NCBI GenBank assembly: GCA_018266105.1
Contig: JAFEBA010000076.1
Span: 83,905 to 147,904 of the forward strand
Length of the DNA stretch: 64,000 nt
From: a bacterium
GTDB lineage: Bacteria; Vulcanimicrobiota; Xenobia; Xenobiales; JADMJV01
Direction of reading: 5' to 3'
The notes under the pieces were generated by a model. It was not told the DNA's origin. It saw only the letters and a list, made by a program, of their open reading frames with translations, and made no database searches. The position numbers and the translations under genes were made by a program. Shown here in pieces: positions 42,324 through 51,367 of the stretch (positions are counted from its first letter, which is position 1; each line of letters begins with the position of its first letter).

Positions 42324-42860
42324 ATGCAGCCTAACCTGTGGATCGGTCTATTTCTCATCTCGGCGGTAGCCACCGCCAGCGCCGACCCTCAGGCCAAAGT
42401 ACGCAAGCTGAGCGACAGCGAAAATTCCTACACCTACTACAACTGGAAGCCCAACAAGCCGAAAGCGCCCGCCTCGTCTGCAGCTCCGGTAGCAGCTCCC
42501 GCTCCGGCGGCACCCGCCGCGGCAGTTCCGTCCTACGCCCCCGTGCAGCCTTCTCCCGCGCTGATGAACCCGGCCATGGCGCCAGAATACAATCCTGGCT
42601 ACAATGTCATGCCAGCCCCTCCCATGAACTACGCTCCTCAGAGTTACTACTCCAACCCCTACTTCAGCAGCGGTTACTACAGCAGTGGCTATAGCTATCC
42701 GGGCCTGCAGGTCTCAAACAGCGGCTTTTACAATGGGCTCTCCATCAGCGGCGTTTATCGCAACGGCAACTTTAGCCTGCGAGCCGGCGCGCCTGGCTTC
42801 TATGGCCCGGGATTCCAGGGTGGTGGAGGCTTTCACCACGGCGGTGGACACCGCCGCTAG
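42324..42860 (+). CDS. Exported low-complexity protein (Pro/Ala, Tyr, Gly/His)
   Basis: 178 residues with signal peptide LWIGLFLISAVATASA and GAGGTG 8 bases before the ATG. The mature part has a Pro/Ala stretch, then Tyr- and Ser-rich repeats (YYSNPYFSSGYYSSGYSY), and ends in a Gly/His-rich tail (GGGGFHHGGGHRR). Such composition suits a surface or matrix protein, or metal binding through the His tail. No family recognised. The terminal codons overlap the LpxD-like gene by 4 bases. Confidence 0.6.
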   Translation: MQPNLWIGLFLISAVATASADPQAKVRKLSDSENSYTYYNWKPNKPKAPASSAAPVAAPAPAAPAAAVPSYAPVQPSPALMNPAMAPEYNPGYNVMPAPPMNYAPQSYYSNPYFSSGYYSSGYSYPGLQVSNSGFYNGLSISGVYRNGNFSLRAGAPGFYGPGFQGGGGFHHGGGHRR

Positions 42861-43786
42861 AGCTGGGAGCCCCATCCTGTCAGGCGAGCTAAAGCAGCGG
42901 GAGCTTTCAGCCGTAGAGCGCGATTGCGCATTTCGGTGGTGTAAGCCACGGCGGGGTCGCCGGCCACCGCCGCGCCTTTATCCGGAATCGACTTTGAGAC
43001 CACGCAGCGACCCGCGATCTGCACCTGGGGACCGACTTCCACATGGCCCAGAATGGCTCCCTGGGCGGCCACCAAAGAATACGGACCCATGCGCGTATTA
43101 GGGCCCACGCAAGACTGGGAAATCAGGAGAGCGTGCGGCCCTATCTCTGAGCCGGGTCCCACATAAATCTGATTGTCCGCCTTAATTCCCGAAGCCAGAC
43201 TGGCGGAATCCACCACCGCCCGCGAGCCCAGCCAGACGCAATCTCCCAGGACGGAGCCCGACCGCACTCGAGCTCCGGGCTCCAGCACACATTCCTTGCC
43301 AACCCGGCAACCGGCGGCCAGCGAACTGCCCGGCCACATCCGAGTTCCCGAACCAACAAAGGCTCCGGCTCCAATCGAGACCTGGGCCACCAGATCGACG
43401 CCTTCTTCAAGGATAGCGCCGGCCTCTACGTGACAGAGCGGGCCAACTCGGGCTCCCGGATGAACTTGAGCACTCGGGTCCACCCAGGCCGTCTCATGAA
43501 TCCCCGCCTGCAGCGGGGGCTCTGGATAGAGCAGGCGTAAGGCCTGTGCAAACGTTACGCGTGGCTGAGTGGAAAGCAAGCAGTTCCAGTCTCCCTCGGG
43601 CGGCCCTGGAGTAATTAAGATGCCCACCTCGCCGACCTGAAGCTTGACCTGCGAGGCCTTCTCACAGAAACAGAGGGCATTGGGACGAGGAGCCTCGAGG
43701 GAACAGGCCGAGTCGACCCGGGCCTGCGGGTCCCCTCGTAAAGGCACCATCAAACGCTGAGAGAGTTCTTCAAGGGTCATGGACAT
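42857..43786 (-). CDS. LpxD-like protein with N-terminal domain but without the AHN motif
   Basis: 309 residues. The first 100 (MTLEELSQRLMVPLRGDP then CFCEKASQVK, VGILITPGP, TFAQALRLL) match the uridine-binding N-terminal domain of LpxD. A left-handed beta-helix follows (IHETAWVDPSAQVHPGARVG), and the C terminus (VSKSIPDKGAAVAGDPAVAY) has the LpxD look. The stretch where LpxD has its catalytic AHN reads PHALLISQSCVG, with no matching His-Asn pair. It may be inactive, use another substrate, or work with the short LpxD at 10519. It is cotranscribed with the unknown gene upstream (17-base overlap). Confidence 0.75.
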   Translation of the reverse strand: MSMTLEELSQRLMVPLRGDPQARVDSACSLEAPRPNALCFCEKASQVKLQVGEVGILITPGPPEGDWNCLLSTQPRVTFAQALRLLYPEPPLQAGIHETAWVDPSAQVHPGARVGPLCHVEAGAILEEGVDLVAQVSIGAGAFVGSGTRMWPGSSLAAGCRVGKECVLEPGARVRSGSVLGDCVWLGSRAVVDSASLASGIKADNQIYVGPGSEIGPHALLISQSCVGPNTRMGPYSLVAAQGAILGHVEVGPQVQIAGRCVVSKSIPDKGAAVAGDPAVAYTTEMRNRALRLKAPAALARLTGWGSQL

Positions 43787-44891
43787 TTCTTACGTCCTCA
43801 CAAAAGCTGTTGGTATGCTGGATGCGCCAGGGGTTCTGTTGAGCTTCCTTCAAATAGTCCACGATTTCCTTCTGCAAGCGCTGCTTGAGCCACCGAGGGG
43901 AGCGCGCGCTCCTTCGGCCGATGATCGAAACGGCAATCACGGGAAGCCCAAAAAGCGGAACGGAAAGAGTCAGGACCGCCCCGAAGACGAGCAAATACTC
44001 CCAACGATTCAGTCCCACCGGCCCTCCCGAGGTATTTTCGCGCTCAGACAGCCTTTCTTGCAAGAGTCCGACCAGACCGGCCAGATGACGATTGACGGCC
44101 TTCACCTCGTTATCGTCCGGCAAACTGACAGCCAGACCGGTAAGATCGGTAGTGACCTCCTCTCCACTGAGGTAGAAACAGGAACGCAGACCTGGGACGG
44201 AGGGGCCGGCGAGCTGGCTGACTCCGACCATCACACCATCTTTAACCCAAAACAACCTGTCCACCGAAGGGGCGCTCCTGGCCTGCAATAGTTGGCAAAA
44301 TACGTTCGGGTCTGGAGAAAATGAAAGCAGTGCATCGCTCTCGATTCTATTGAGAGCTCTTCCTTCGACCACCAAAGGAATCGGGCACACGCGAGCCCTT
44401 CGGGCGAGCCCAGGCTGAAACGCTTTGGCCTGCAATCGGGGCATCCGCAACGTCACCTGGGATGGATGGACACTCGGGGCGTGCCGCATTTCCTGACCAT
44501 CCCATTCCAGTCCATATCCCCATCCTGGACCGTCCAGCCTGAATGGATTGGCTAGCCCGAAGCCATAGCTCCAGAGTGCGATCCTGAGATGGGAAACCGA
44601 TTCTCTCGGAATCAATTTGGGGTTCCATAGGGCCTCCTCGATCTCGACAACCGACCAGGGCACCTCACCGAAAACCCAAGATCCATCTCGTCCCCGAACT
44701 TGAAACTCTAGGAAGCGGGCGCTCGCGGCTACCGCCGCCTGAACAAGCTTGAGACACCACTGAGTTCCGGAGAGCTGGAAACGGGCAAACTTCTCAAGAG
44801 CTTTGCGAGGGTCTAAACTAAAGGACCCGGAAAAATCCACGGCGGCCTCGGCAGCCAGCTGGTTGAGAGTGCTCTCGAGTTCGTCCGCCAC
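43770..44891 (-). CDS. Membrane-anchored protein of unknown family (paralogue 2)
   Basis: 373 residues from a GTG; no ribosome site is obvious. N-terminal sequence FSLDPRKALEKFARFQL followed by CLKLVQAAVAASA mirrors the protein at 40418-41521. A pair of hydrophobic spans (YLLVFGAVLTLSVPLFGLPV) stands near the C terminus, followed by a basic tail. The middle domain has Trp-rich and GYG-like segments. Function unknown; its operon partner is the second LpxD-like protein. Confidence 0.65.
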   Translation of the reverse strand: MADELESTLNQLAAEAAVDFSGSFSLDPRKALEKFARFQLSGTQWCLKLVQAAVAASARFLEFQVRGRDGSWVFGEVPWSVVEIEEALWNPKLIPRESVSHLRIALWSYGFGLANPFRLDGPGWGYGLEWDGQEMRHAPSVHPSQVTLRMPRLQAKAFQPGLARRARVCPIPLVVEGRALNRIESDALLSFSPDPNVFCQLLQARSAPSVDRLFWVKDGVMVGVSQLAGPSVPGLRSCFYLSGEEVTTDLTGLAVSLPDDNEVKAVNRHLAGLVGLLQERLSERENTSGGPVGLNRWEYLLVFGAVLTLSVPLFGLPVIAVSIIGRRSARSPRWLKQRLQKEIVDYLKEAQQNPWRIQHTNSFCEDVRNVHDP

Positions 44892-44953
44892 GAGGAAGTG
44901 TTTCGAACGGGTCTGATTGGAACCTGTCCTGACAACAACCGTTATTGCAGGAG

Positions 44954-44983
44954 TTGGGAACCGCTCACGAAGTTTCCTATATG
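44954..44983 (+). promoter_or_regulatory. Candidate promoter for the DUF3857 gene
   Basis: TTGGGA (44954-44959) and TATATG (44978-44983) with an 18-base spacer, about 31 bases before the ATG at 45014 and inside the divergent gap. Matches are 4 of 6 at both boxes. Confidence 0.35.
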
Positions 44984-45013
44984 ATCCCTACCTGTGGAAG
45001 AGGTTTAGCCTGT

Positions 45014-46972
45014 ATGAAACGACTCGTCTCCGCGGCCCTGGTCAGCATGACCCTGGGCCAGTTTGCCCCCGCCCAGGAGATTCCCAAGGACGTGGTGTTG
45101 CCGGTGGAGACCAAGTATCTCAACAGTCCAGCCGCCAGCCAGTACCCTGAAGCCAACGCCATCTTCCTCAGCGACACCGTCAATTTCCGCGTAGCCCCGG
45201 ATGGGTCCACAGAATATGACGAGCACGACGTGATCAAGGTCTTCACCCCGGCCGGGGTGGAGGACCACAAAGACCTGCTGCGCGTCTATCGCTCTGACCT
45301 CGAGTCGGTTCAGGTAGACCTGGCCCGCACCATTTTGCCGGACGGCAGGGTGCTGGAAGTGCCCAAATCTGCCATCGCAGATGAAGCCGTCTTTGAAGGC
45401 CAGAAAACCAAAACGAACCAGAACATGCGAAGGGTCGTCATACGTTATCCGAATGTAGTGCCCAACTCGATCGTGGAATACCACATTCGCACCAAGAAGA
45501 AGCCCTATCCCCAGGGCAAGTGGTGGGGGGTCAGCTATGTGCAAAACCCCGAGCCGATGGTGGAAAGTCGCTTTGAAGTGGATGTTCCCGCAGGAAGCCC
45601 GGTGCGTTTCGCCACTCCGGGCTATACCAATCTGGTGCCAGAGAAATCCACTCACGACGGAATCGACAGCACCGTCTACAAGATCGTGCAGAGCCCGGCC
45701 CTCAGTCAGGAGGCGGCCGGCCCGGCCTTGCTGACTCAGATGAAGCGATTGGAAGCCAGCAACTTCGAAAGCTGGGGCCAGTTGCGTTCTTGGTTTAACC
45801 AGGCTTTTGAAGCCAACTGCGATTCGACGGGCCCTGTGTTGACTCAGACCCAGCGCCTTATCACCCCCGGAGCAAACCCCACCAAGCAATTGGTGGACAT
45901 CGGCACCTGGGCCACTCACAAGCGATTTCTTTCCGGGGCTCTGGACGATTTTAGACCCAACAAAGCCAGTCTGCTGGTGGACGAGGAGGTTCTGAATCCC
46001 GTGGACGCCGGCATTCTGCTGACCAGCATGTATCGCGCAGCCGGCTTTACGGTGCAGCCGGTGCTGGCCTTCGAACTGCCCCCGGAACAGGTGCAGAGCG
46101 AACTGCCCCGCTTCAACCGGGTTGACAACCTGCTGCTCAAGGTTTCCCAAGCGGGCGAAAACTGGTGGATCGATCCTCGTCATCCACTCGAGTTCGACAG
46201 CGCCCCCCCCTCAGGTTACCAGGGTGGCTCGGTGCTGCTGGCGGCCGACGACTCGCAGCCCTTTGAGCGTCTGGAATCGACTCCAGCCGAAGCCAATCGG
46301 GTTGAAACCCGGGTTGAAGCTCGTCTGGACGACAAGGGTCGCCTCGAACTTCGATTCAACACGGTGGAACACGGTGCTTCCGGGGCAGCCTACCGCGAAG
46401 CCAGCCGCGAGCTCTTAGACAGCGGCAAAGAGCAACGCGACCAGCAGTTGAGCCGTCTCTTCGACCGTATCGCCGCCTTCTACGGTTCGCGCGCTCGCGT
46501 GCTGGACAAATACTTCAACCTGAACGCCCGTCAGGGCCAGCCTATCGATTTTGCCGCCACCGTGGCCGTGCCCGACTACACCGTGCGAATGGGCAACAAG
46601 TTGGCCATGGTGATGCCCGTTCGGGTCAATCCGAAGATGCTGGATCTAGCGGAAGCTTCCGGATCCCGAACCCAACCCGTGATCCTGGACCATCCCTGGC
46701 GCGAAGACGTGCGCCTGCGGCTGATTTTACCGAACAACACCGAGATCAGCGAATTACCTGCCACCGTGCAGATCAGCACGCCCTTTGGTAGCTACTTCGC
46801 CACGGCCCGCGGAGAGGGCCGCGAAGTCTATTATTACAGCCGACTGGTGGTCAACGAAGCTCTCATTCCCAAGGAAAAAGCCGGTGAACTGACCCAGTTC
46901 GCCCGCCAGGTGGTTCAGGCTCGCGGTAAGCTGGTGCTGACGCCCAACGGTCGCACCGCCAACACGCCCTGA
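45014..46972 (+). CDS. Exported DUF3857/transglutaminase-like protein
   Basis: 652 residues. ATG 45014 gives signal peptide RLVSAALVSMTLGQFAPAQ; GAGG lies about 10 bases upstream. Residues 50-200 match DUF3857 (EYDEHDVIKVFTPAGVEDH), residues 270-400 the transglutaminase-like core (GILLTSMYRAAGFTVQPVLA, then WWIDPRHP). The cysteine position of the classical triad is not evident, as in many bacterial members. Likely periplasmic. Followed by ispE after 4 bases. Confidence 0.82.
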   Translation: MKRLVSAALVSMTLGQFAPAQEIPKDVVLPVETKYLNSPAASQYPEANAIFLSDTVNFRVAPDGSTEYDEHDVIKVFTPAGVEDHKDLLRVYRSDLESVQVDLARTILPDGRVLEVPKSAIADEAVFEGQKTKTNQNMRRVVIRYPNVVPNSIVEYHIRTKKKPYPQGKWWGVSYVQNPEPMVESRFEVDVPAGSPVRFATPGYTNLVPEKSTHDGIDSTVYKIVQSPALSQEAAGPALLTQMKRLEASNFESWGQLRSWFNQAFEANCDSTGPVLTQTQRLITPGANPTKQLVDIGTWATHKRFLSGALDDFRPNKASLLVDEEVLNPVDAGILLTSMYRAAGFTVQPVLAFELPPEQVQSELPRFNRVDNLLLKVSQAGENWWIDPRHPLEFDSAPPSGYQGGSVLLAADDSQPFERLESTPAEANRVETRVEARLDDKGRLELRFNTVEHGASGAAYREASRELLDSGKEQRDQQLSRLFDRIAAFYGSRARVLDKYFNLNARQGQPIDFAATVAVPDYTVRMGNKLAMVMPVRVNPKMLDLAEASGSRTQPVILDHPWREDVRLRLILPNNTEISELPATVQISTPFGSYFATARGEGREVYYYSRLVVNEALIPKEKAGELTQFARQVVQARGKLVLTPNGRTANTP

Positions 46973-46976
46973 GACC

Positions 46977-47825
46977 ATGCTGGCCCACGCGAAAATCAAC
47001 CTTGCTCTCGAGGTTCTGGGTGATTTACCTGGCGGCTATCACGAGTTGGACAGCCTGTTTGCCACTCTGGACTTGGCCGACGAATTACACTGGAGCGATG
47101 CAGCTGAAACCTCACTCCGACTGGACGGGGAGGTCACCGGACTGGAAATCTCGGTGGGCGAGGACAATCTGGTCATCAAAGCCCTGCGAGCCCTGGAAGC
47201 GGCTGCGGGACGTGCCCTGCCACTGAGTATCGAACTGGTCAAGCGGATTCCCGCCGGGGGCGGACTGGGAGGCGGGTCAGCCGACGCCGCGGCCTTGCTC
47301 TACGGACTCAACCAGAGTCATGGCCTGGGTTTCTCCCTGGCACAGTTGCAGGCAATGGCCTCGCCGCTGGGGGCGGACGTGGCTTTCGGCGTGCGCGGCG
47401 GGGTCGCCAGAGGAACGGGGCGAGGTGACCAGCTAGAACCCTTACCTGCCCCGCCACCAAGGCCCATCACCTTGATTCTGCCCCCGTTCTTCTGTCCTAC
47501 CGGGGCCGTCTACCGGGCCTGGGACGCGGCCCGCTGGCGGCCAGCCGCGGGCAAGGTGGTGGCCAGCCTGCCTTATCTGGAAAAAGGCCAGTGGCCGCCG
47601 TTGGAAGTCCTGTTGGGGAATGACCTGGAGCCGGCGGCCGAACAGGTCCAGCCCCAATTGGCGGAAATCAGACAGGCCTTGCAGAGCGTGGGCCCAACCC
47701 TTTTGTGCGGCAGTGGTTCAACCATGAGCTGTTGGGCTGGCACTCTGGAACAGGTCGAGCGGGCGGTAGCGCCCTGGAACTGTCGCTGTGTGCCCGCCCA
47801 TATTACCGGAGTGGCTCGTCCTTGA
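46977..47825 (+). CDS. ispE: 4-diphosphocytidyl-2-C-methyl-D-erythritol kinase IspE
   Basis: IspE phosphorylates CDP-methylerythritol in the MEP route to isoprenoids. The 282-residue GHMP kinase has AHAKINLALEVLG at the N terminus, the ATP loop RIPAGGGLGGGSADAAALL and the C-terminal LCGSGSTMSCWA. Length is normal. The gene begins 4 bases after the DUF3857 gene, and its TGA is shared with the next TTG start (TTGA). Confidence 0.94.
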   Translation: MLAHAKINLALEVLGDLPGGYHELDSLFATLDLADELHWSDAAETSLRLDGEVTGLEISVGEDNLVIKALRALEAAAGRALPLSIELVKRIPAGGGLGGGSADAAALLYGLNQSHGLGFSLAQLQAMASPLGADVAFGVRGGVARGTGRGDQLEPLPAPPPRPITLILPPFFCPTGAVYRAWDAARWRPAAGKVVASLPYLEKGQWPPLEVLLGNDLEPAAEQVQPQLAEIRQALQSVGPTLLCGSGSTMSCWAGTLEQVERAVAPWNCRCVPAHITGVARP

Positions 47826-48601
47826 AGGCCGTCCTGCTGGCCGGGGGCCCGCTGGGCAAACTCACCTTAGAAGCAGGCGATACCGCCACCAGCAAGGGAC
47901 TGGTGCGCGTGGGGGGACAACCCCTGGCCTGGCGCACGTTGCAGGGATTCCGCCAATCCCGTTTGATCTCGCACACCGTGCTGGTGGGCGGTGATCCGGG
48001 CTGGGAGGGCGTGGACTGTGCGGTCCCGGCTCACGAAACGCTGATGGGCTCCTTCGAAGCTGGTGTCAATGCCTGCAACGAAAGCCACGACCCGGTGCTG
48101 GTCTGCTGCGGCGACCTGCCCTTCTTGCCGGGTCACGCCCTGGACGACTTCATTGCCCGCTGCCGGCTTCGGCCCGAGGCCAGTCTGTGGTACGGCTACC
48201 TGCGCCGGGAAAACTCCGAATACAAATATCCGGGATTGACCCACACCTGGGCCCGCCTGGCCGACGGCACCTACTGCGGCAGCGGCGTGATGATGCTGCG
48301 CCCGGAGGTCATGCACCGGATGCGCTCAGCCATGGACCGCCTGACCCACGCCCGCAAAAACATGTTCAAACTGGCAGGCTGCCTGGGCTGGGGCAACTTG
48401 CTGAACTACGCTCTGGGCAGGTTGACGGTGGCCCGCGCGGAGAAGGCCGGCCAGGGCATCTTTGACGTGCGCTGCGCCGGCGTCGAAACGCCCTATGCCG
48501 AGCTCGGCTTCAACGTGGACGACGCCGAGAGCCTGAGCGAGGCCCGCCGTATCTTGCAGGAAGTTGGTGATCCCCATGCACTCAGTGGTTCACACGGATA
48601 A
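47822..48601 (+). CDS. MobA-like nucleotidyltransferase
   Basis: 259 residues from a TTG overlapping the ispE stop. The opening LKAVLLAGGPLGKLT keeps the LAGG nucleotide-binding loop of MobA-like transferases, and VLVCCGDLPFLPGHAL the acidic GD metal site. The C-terminal half is longer than in MobA. A sugar- or molybdopterin-type substrate cannot be chosen from sequence. The 3' end overlaps ridA by 26 bases. Confidence 0.78.
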   Translation: MKAVLLAGGPLGKLTLEAGDTATSKGLVRVGGQPLAWRTLQGFRQSRLISHTVLVGGDPGWEGVDCAVPAHETLMGSFEAGVNACNESHDPVLVCCGDLPFLPGHALDDFIARCRLRPEASLWYGYLRRENSEYKYPGLTHTWARLADGTYCGSGVMMLRPEVMHRMRSAMDRLTHARKNMFKLAGCLGWGNLLNYALGRLTVARAEKAGQGIFDVRCAGVETPYAELGFNVDDAESLSEARRILQEVGDPHALSGSHG

Positions 48602-48956
48602 AGCCCCGGCCGCCGTCGGCCCCTACAGTCAGGCCATCCGCTACGGAAATATGATCTTTTCAGCCGGACAGGTGGCGTTAGACCCAGAAAAAGGCGTGCT
48701 CATGGGTGATGATGTGGCCGCCCAGACCGAGCAGGTTTTTCGCAATTTGCAGGCGGTGCTGTCTGCTGCCGGTAGCGATTTGAGCAAAGTGATAAAGACC
48801 ACCGTGTTCCTCACCACGATGGACCATTTCAACGCCATGAACGAAGTCTACGCCCGTCACTTCCCCAACCATCCACCTGCCCGCTCGACCGTGGCCGTTT
48901 GCGCTCTGCCCAAGGCCGCTCTGGTGGAAATTGAAGTGGTGGCTTACACCGATTAA
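48576..48956 (+). CDS. ridA: RidA-family enamine/imine deaminase
   Basis: 126 residues; a full RidA (YjgF/UK114) sequence: APAAVGPYSQAIRYGNMIFS, AQTEQVFRNLQAVLSAAG and PPARSTVAVCALPKAALVEIE, including the arginine that binds the substrate carboxylate. It clears reactive 2-aminoacrylate. ATG 48576 matches the family start. The end is coupled to the ABC-F gene by TAATG. Confidence 0.94.
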   Translation: MHSVVHTDKAPAAVGPYSQAIRYGNMIFSAGQVALDPEKGVLMGDDVAAQTEQVFRNLQAVLSAAGSDLSKVIKTTVFLTTMDHFNAMNEVYARHFPNHPPARSTVAVCALPKAALVEIEVVAYTD

Positions 48957-50815
48957 TGCTGAGACTGGAAGGTATCGCCAAACAGGTTCAGGGCCAGACC
49001 CTTTTTGAGAACGTCGATCTGACGCTGCAGGCGGGCGACCGCCTGGGCGTGATCGGCGTCAACGGGTGCGGGAAGAGCACATTTCTCAAAGTAGTGGCCG
49101 GTCTGGTTGAGCCGGACCGAGGTTCCGTCTGGGTGGCCGAGGGTTATCGGGTGGGCTACCTACCCCAGGCTCCTCAGGTTGAAGGCCACCTTTCGGTGGC
49201 CGACGCTGTTTATCAGTCCCAATCGGAAGTTTTGGACCTCTGGCACGAATACGAAAAGGTGGCCGAAGCCGGTCTGGACATGCGACGCCTGGGTGAGCTG
49301 CAGCACGAACTGGAGCGGGTCGGCTTCTTCGAGTTACAGGTGCGAGCAGACATCGCCATGACTCAACTAGGCCTGGGTCCTTGGCGCGATCAGCCCATCC
49401 ACAAGCTTTCGGGAGGCCAACGCCGACGAGTCGCGCTGGCGCAGGCTCTGACCCGACAGCCGGATGTTTTATTGCTGGATGAGCCCACCAACCATCTGGA
49501 CACGGATTCCATCGACTGGCTGGAAGGCTATCTACGCGGCTACGCGGGCGCGGTCATGATGGTCACCCACGATCGGTATTTTCTGGACCGCATCACCAGT
49601 CGCACTCTGGAGATCGAAGAGGCCAGGGTCACCTGCTACCAGGGCAACTATGCTAAATACCTGGAAAAGAAGTCGGAGCTACAGGAGCTGGCCGAAGCCA
49701 GCGCGGCCAAGCGGGCCAACCTTTGGAGGCGCGAGCTGGAGTGGTTGCGACGTGGTCCCAGGGCCCGAGCCACCAAACAGAAGGCTCGTATCGAACGAGC
49801 CTATGAGTTACAGCCCGAATACCAGAAGAAGCAGGAAGGGCTGGAAATCGGCCTGGGCTCCCAACGTCTAGGCAAGAAAGTGCTGGAGGCTCAGGCGCTT
49901 TCCAAGAGCTTTGGAGAGCGAAGGCTGTTCGAAAAATTCGACTTAACCCTGGAGCCGGGCGAACGATTGGGCATCGTGGGACCGAACGGAAGCGGCAAGA
50001 CCACTTTGCTGGAGGTCCTGGCCGGGCGCCTGCAGCCTGATTCAGGAAAGCTGGAGGTGGGTTCCACCGTCAAACTGGGTTACTTCGATCAGGAGAATCG
50101 TGAGCTGGACCCCAACCTCAAGGTCATCGACTCGCTGCGCGAGGTGGCCGAGAGTGTGCCGTTGGCCAACGGTGAAGTGCTGACGGCCGCCCAAATGCTG
50201 GAACGATTTTTGTTCAGCGGACGATTGCAGCACACGCTTGTGGGCAAGCTTTCGGGCGGGGAACGCCGCCGTCTTTATCTGCTTCAGGTGCTGATGAGCA
50301 ACCCCAACGTGCTCTTCCTGGACGAGCCCTCCAACGACCTGGATATTCCCACCCTGTCCTGCCTGGAGGACTACCTGGACAACTATCCAGGCACTCTGCT
50401 GATTTCCAGCCATGACCGCTACTTGCTGGACCGCTGCGTGGAACAATTGCTGGCGTTTGAAGGGGGCCCCCGGCCGCGTCGGGTGCTGGGTGGATATTCT
50501 GACTACGCCGAGCAGAAGAAAAATGCTTCGCCCGCAGCCAAAGCCAAACCGACCCCGGCTGCCGCGCCCGTGGTTGTGGACCACGCACCGGTGCGAGCGC
50601 GCAAGCTCTCCTTCAAAGAAAAGCGCGAATTAGAGCAACTCGAAGTCAGCATCGCTCGGGCGGAGACTCGCCAGGTGGAGTTGGAGGAAGTTCTGGCCAG
50701 CCAGGGTACCAATTACGGTGCGGTTCGCCAGGCCCACGAAGAACTGGAAAAGCTCAAGTCGGATCTGGAGATCCAGATGGAACGTTGGGCCGAACTGGCC
50801 GAGCTGGCGGAATGA
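48956..50815 (+). CDS. ABC-F ATPase (Uup-like)
   Basis: 619 residues without membrane spans: two ABC cassettes with Walker A motifs GVNGCGKST and GPNGSGKTT, signature KLSGGQRRRVALAQAL and KLSGGERRRLYLLQVL, and Walker B ending in LLLDEPTNHLD and LFLDEPSNDLD. A charged linker of about 80 residues separates them and a C-terminal coiled coil closes the protein, as in Uup. ABC-F proteins act on the ribosome in translation or antibiotic protection, and Uup also on DNA branch structures. Confidence 0.93.
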   Translation: MLRLEGIAKQVQGQTLFENVDLTLQAGDRLGVIGVNGCGKSTFLKVVAGLVEPDRGSVWVAEGYRVGYLPQAPQVEGHLSVADAVYQSQSEVLDLWHEYEKVAEAGLDMRRLGELQHELERVGFFELQVRADIAMTQLGLGPWRDQPIHKLSGGQRRRVALAQALTRQPDVLLLDEPTNHLDTDSIDWLEGYLRGYAGAVMMVTHDRYFLDRITSRTLEIEEARVTCYQGNYAKYLEKKSELQELAEASAAKRANLWRRELEWLRRGPRARATKQKARIERAYELQPEYQKKQEGLEIGLGSQRLGKKVLEAQALSKSFGERRLFEKFDLTLEPGERLGIVGPNGSGKTTLLEVLAGRLQPDSGKLEVGSTVKLGYFDQENRELDPNLKVIDSLREVAESVPLANGEVLTAAQMLERFLFSGRLQHTLVGKLSGGERRRLYLLQVLMSNPNVLFLDEPSNDLDIPTLSCLEDYLDNYPGTLLISSHDRYLLDRCVEQLLAFEGGPRPRRVLGGYSDYAEQKKNASPAAKAKPTPAAAPVVVDHAPVRARKLSFKEKRELEQLEVSIARAETRQVELEEVLASQGTNYGAVRQAHEELEKLKSDLEIQMERWAELAELAE

Positions 50816-50825
50816 GGTGCGCGAG

Positions 50826-51314
50826 ATGATCAAGAGCTTGCTGTTAGGACTGTTCATCGGCAGTCTGGCCTGGGCCGCCCCGCCCGAGGAGGACGTCTAC
50901 AAGGTGGTGGAAGCCGCCGGCCTGCCCCGTGAAATTGTCACCCTGCGCAATCCCAGCAGTTTTCCCGAGCTGGCCGTGGTGGGAGTGGAGAATCAGCTGA
51001 AGGCAGTCTACTTGGAGGGAGTCTACACCAGCCCCAACCAGGCCACCGGAACCATCGTGAGCCGATTGGACAACCAGCTGGCGATCGACTGGGTCACCCA
51101 GGTGCTGCTGGCCTTCGACAGCCCTCTACTGAGCAGTCCCACTGAATTTACGGGCAAGACCGATTGGCAGGAACCCTCGGCCGAAGGCGACGGGGCCAAG
51201 GGCTTCAAAGTTAAGCTCTGGGTCCGCGAAAAAGGTGGAGAGCTGGCACTGCGCCAGTATCACCTGACCAACAAAGGGGCCCGCGTGAGCGTGCTGCGCC
51301 GCCTCAAAGGCTGA
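50826..51314 (+). CDS. Small exported protein of unknown function
   Basis: 162 residues with a short signal peptide (LLLGLFIGSLAWA) and GAGG 8 bases before the ATG, inside a longer frame from 50718 that overlaps the ABC-F gene. The mature part is beta-rich (LAVVGVENQLKAVYLEGVY, VKLWVREKGGELALRQYHL). I do not recognise the family. Confidence 0.65.
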   Translation: MIKSLLLGLFIGSLAWAAPPEEDVYKVVEAAGLPREIVTLRNPSSFPELAVVGVENQLKAVYLEGVYTSPNQATGTIVSRLDNQLAIDWVTQVLLAFDSPLLSSPTEFTGKTDWQEPSAEGDGAKGFKVKLWVREKGGELALRQYHLTNKGARVSVLRRLKG

Positions 51315-51333
51315 CTACCTGATTGTAACTGCA

Positions 51334-51355
51334 GCCCTTTGCCATCTGAAAGGGC
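51334..51355. terminator. Hairpin between convergent genes
   Basis: GCCCTTT (51334-51340) and AAAGGGC (51349-51355) with an 8-base loop, between convergent ends at 51314 and 51368. No T-run. It resembles the hairpin at 41576-41596 in sequence (CCCTTT and AAAGGG). Confidence 0.4.
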
Positions 51356-51367
51356 AAGGACTGGGAC

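Noticed and set aside
45005..46183. 392-codon minus-strand frame opposite the DUF3857 gene.
   Set aside because: No motif; the plus-strand gene has a signal peptide and family domains.
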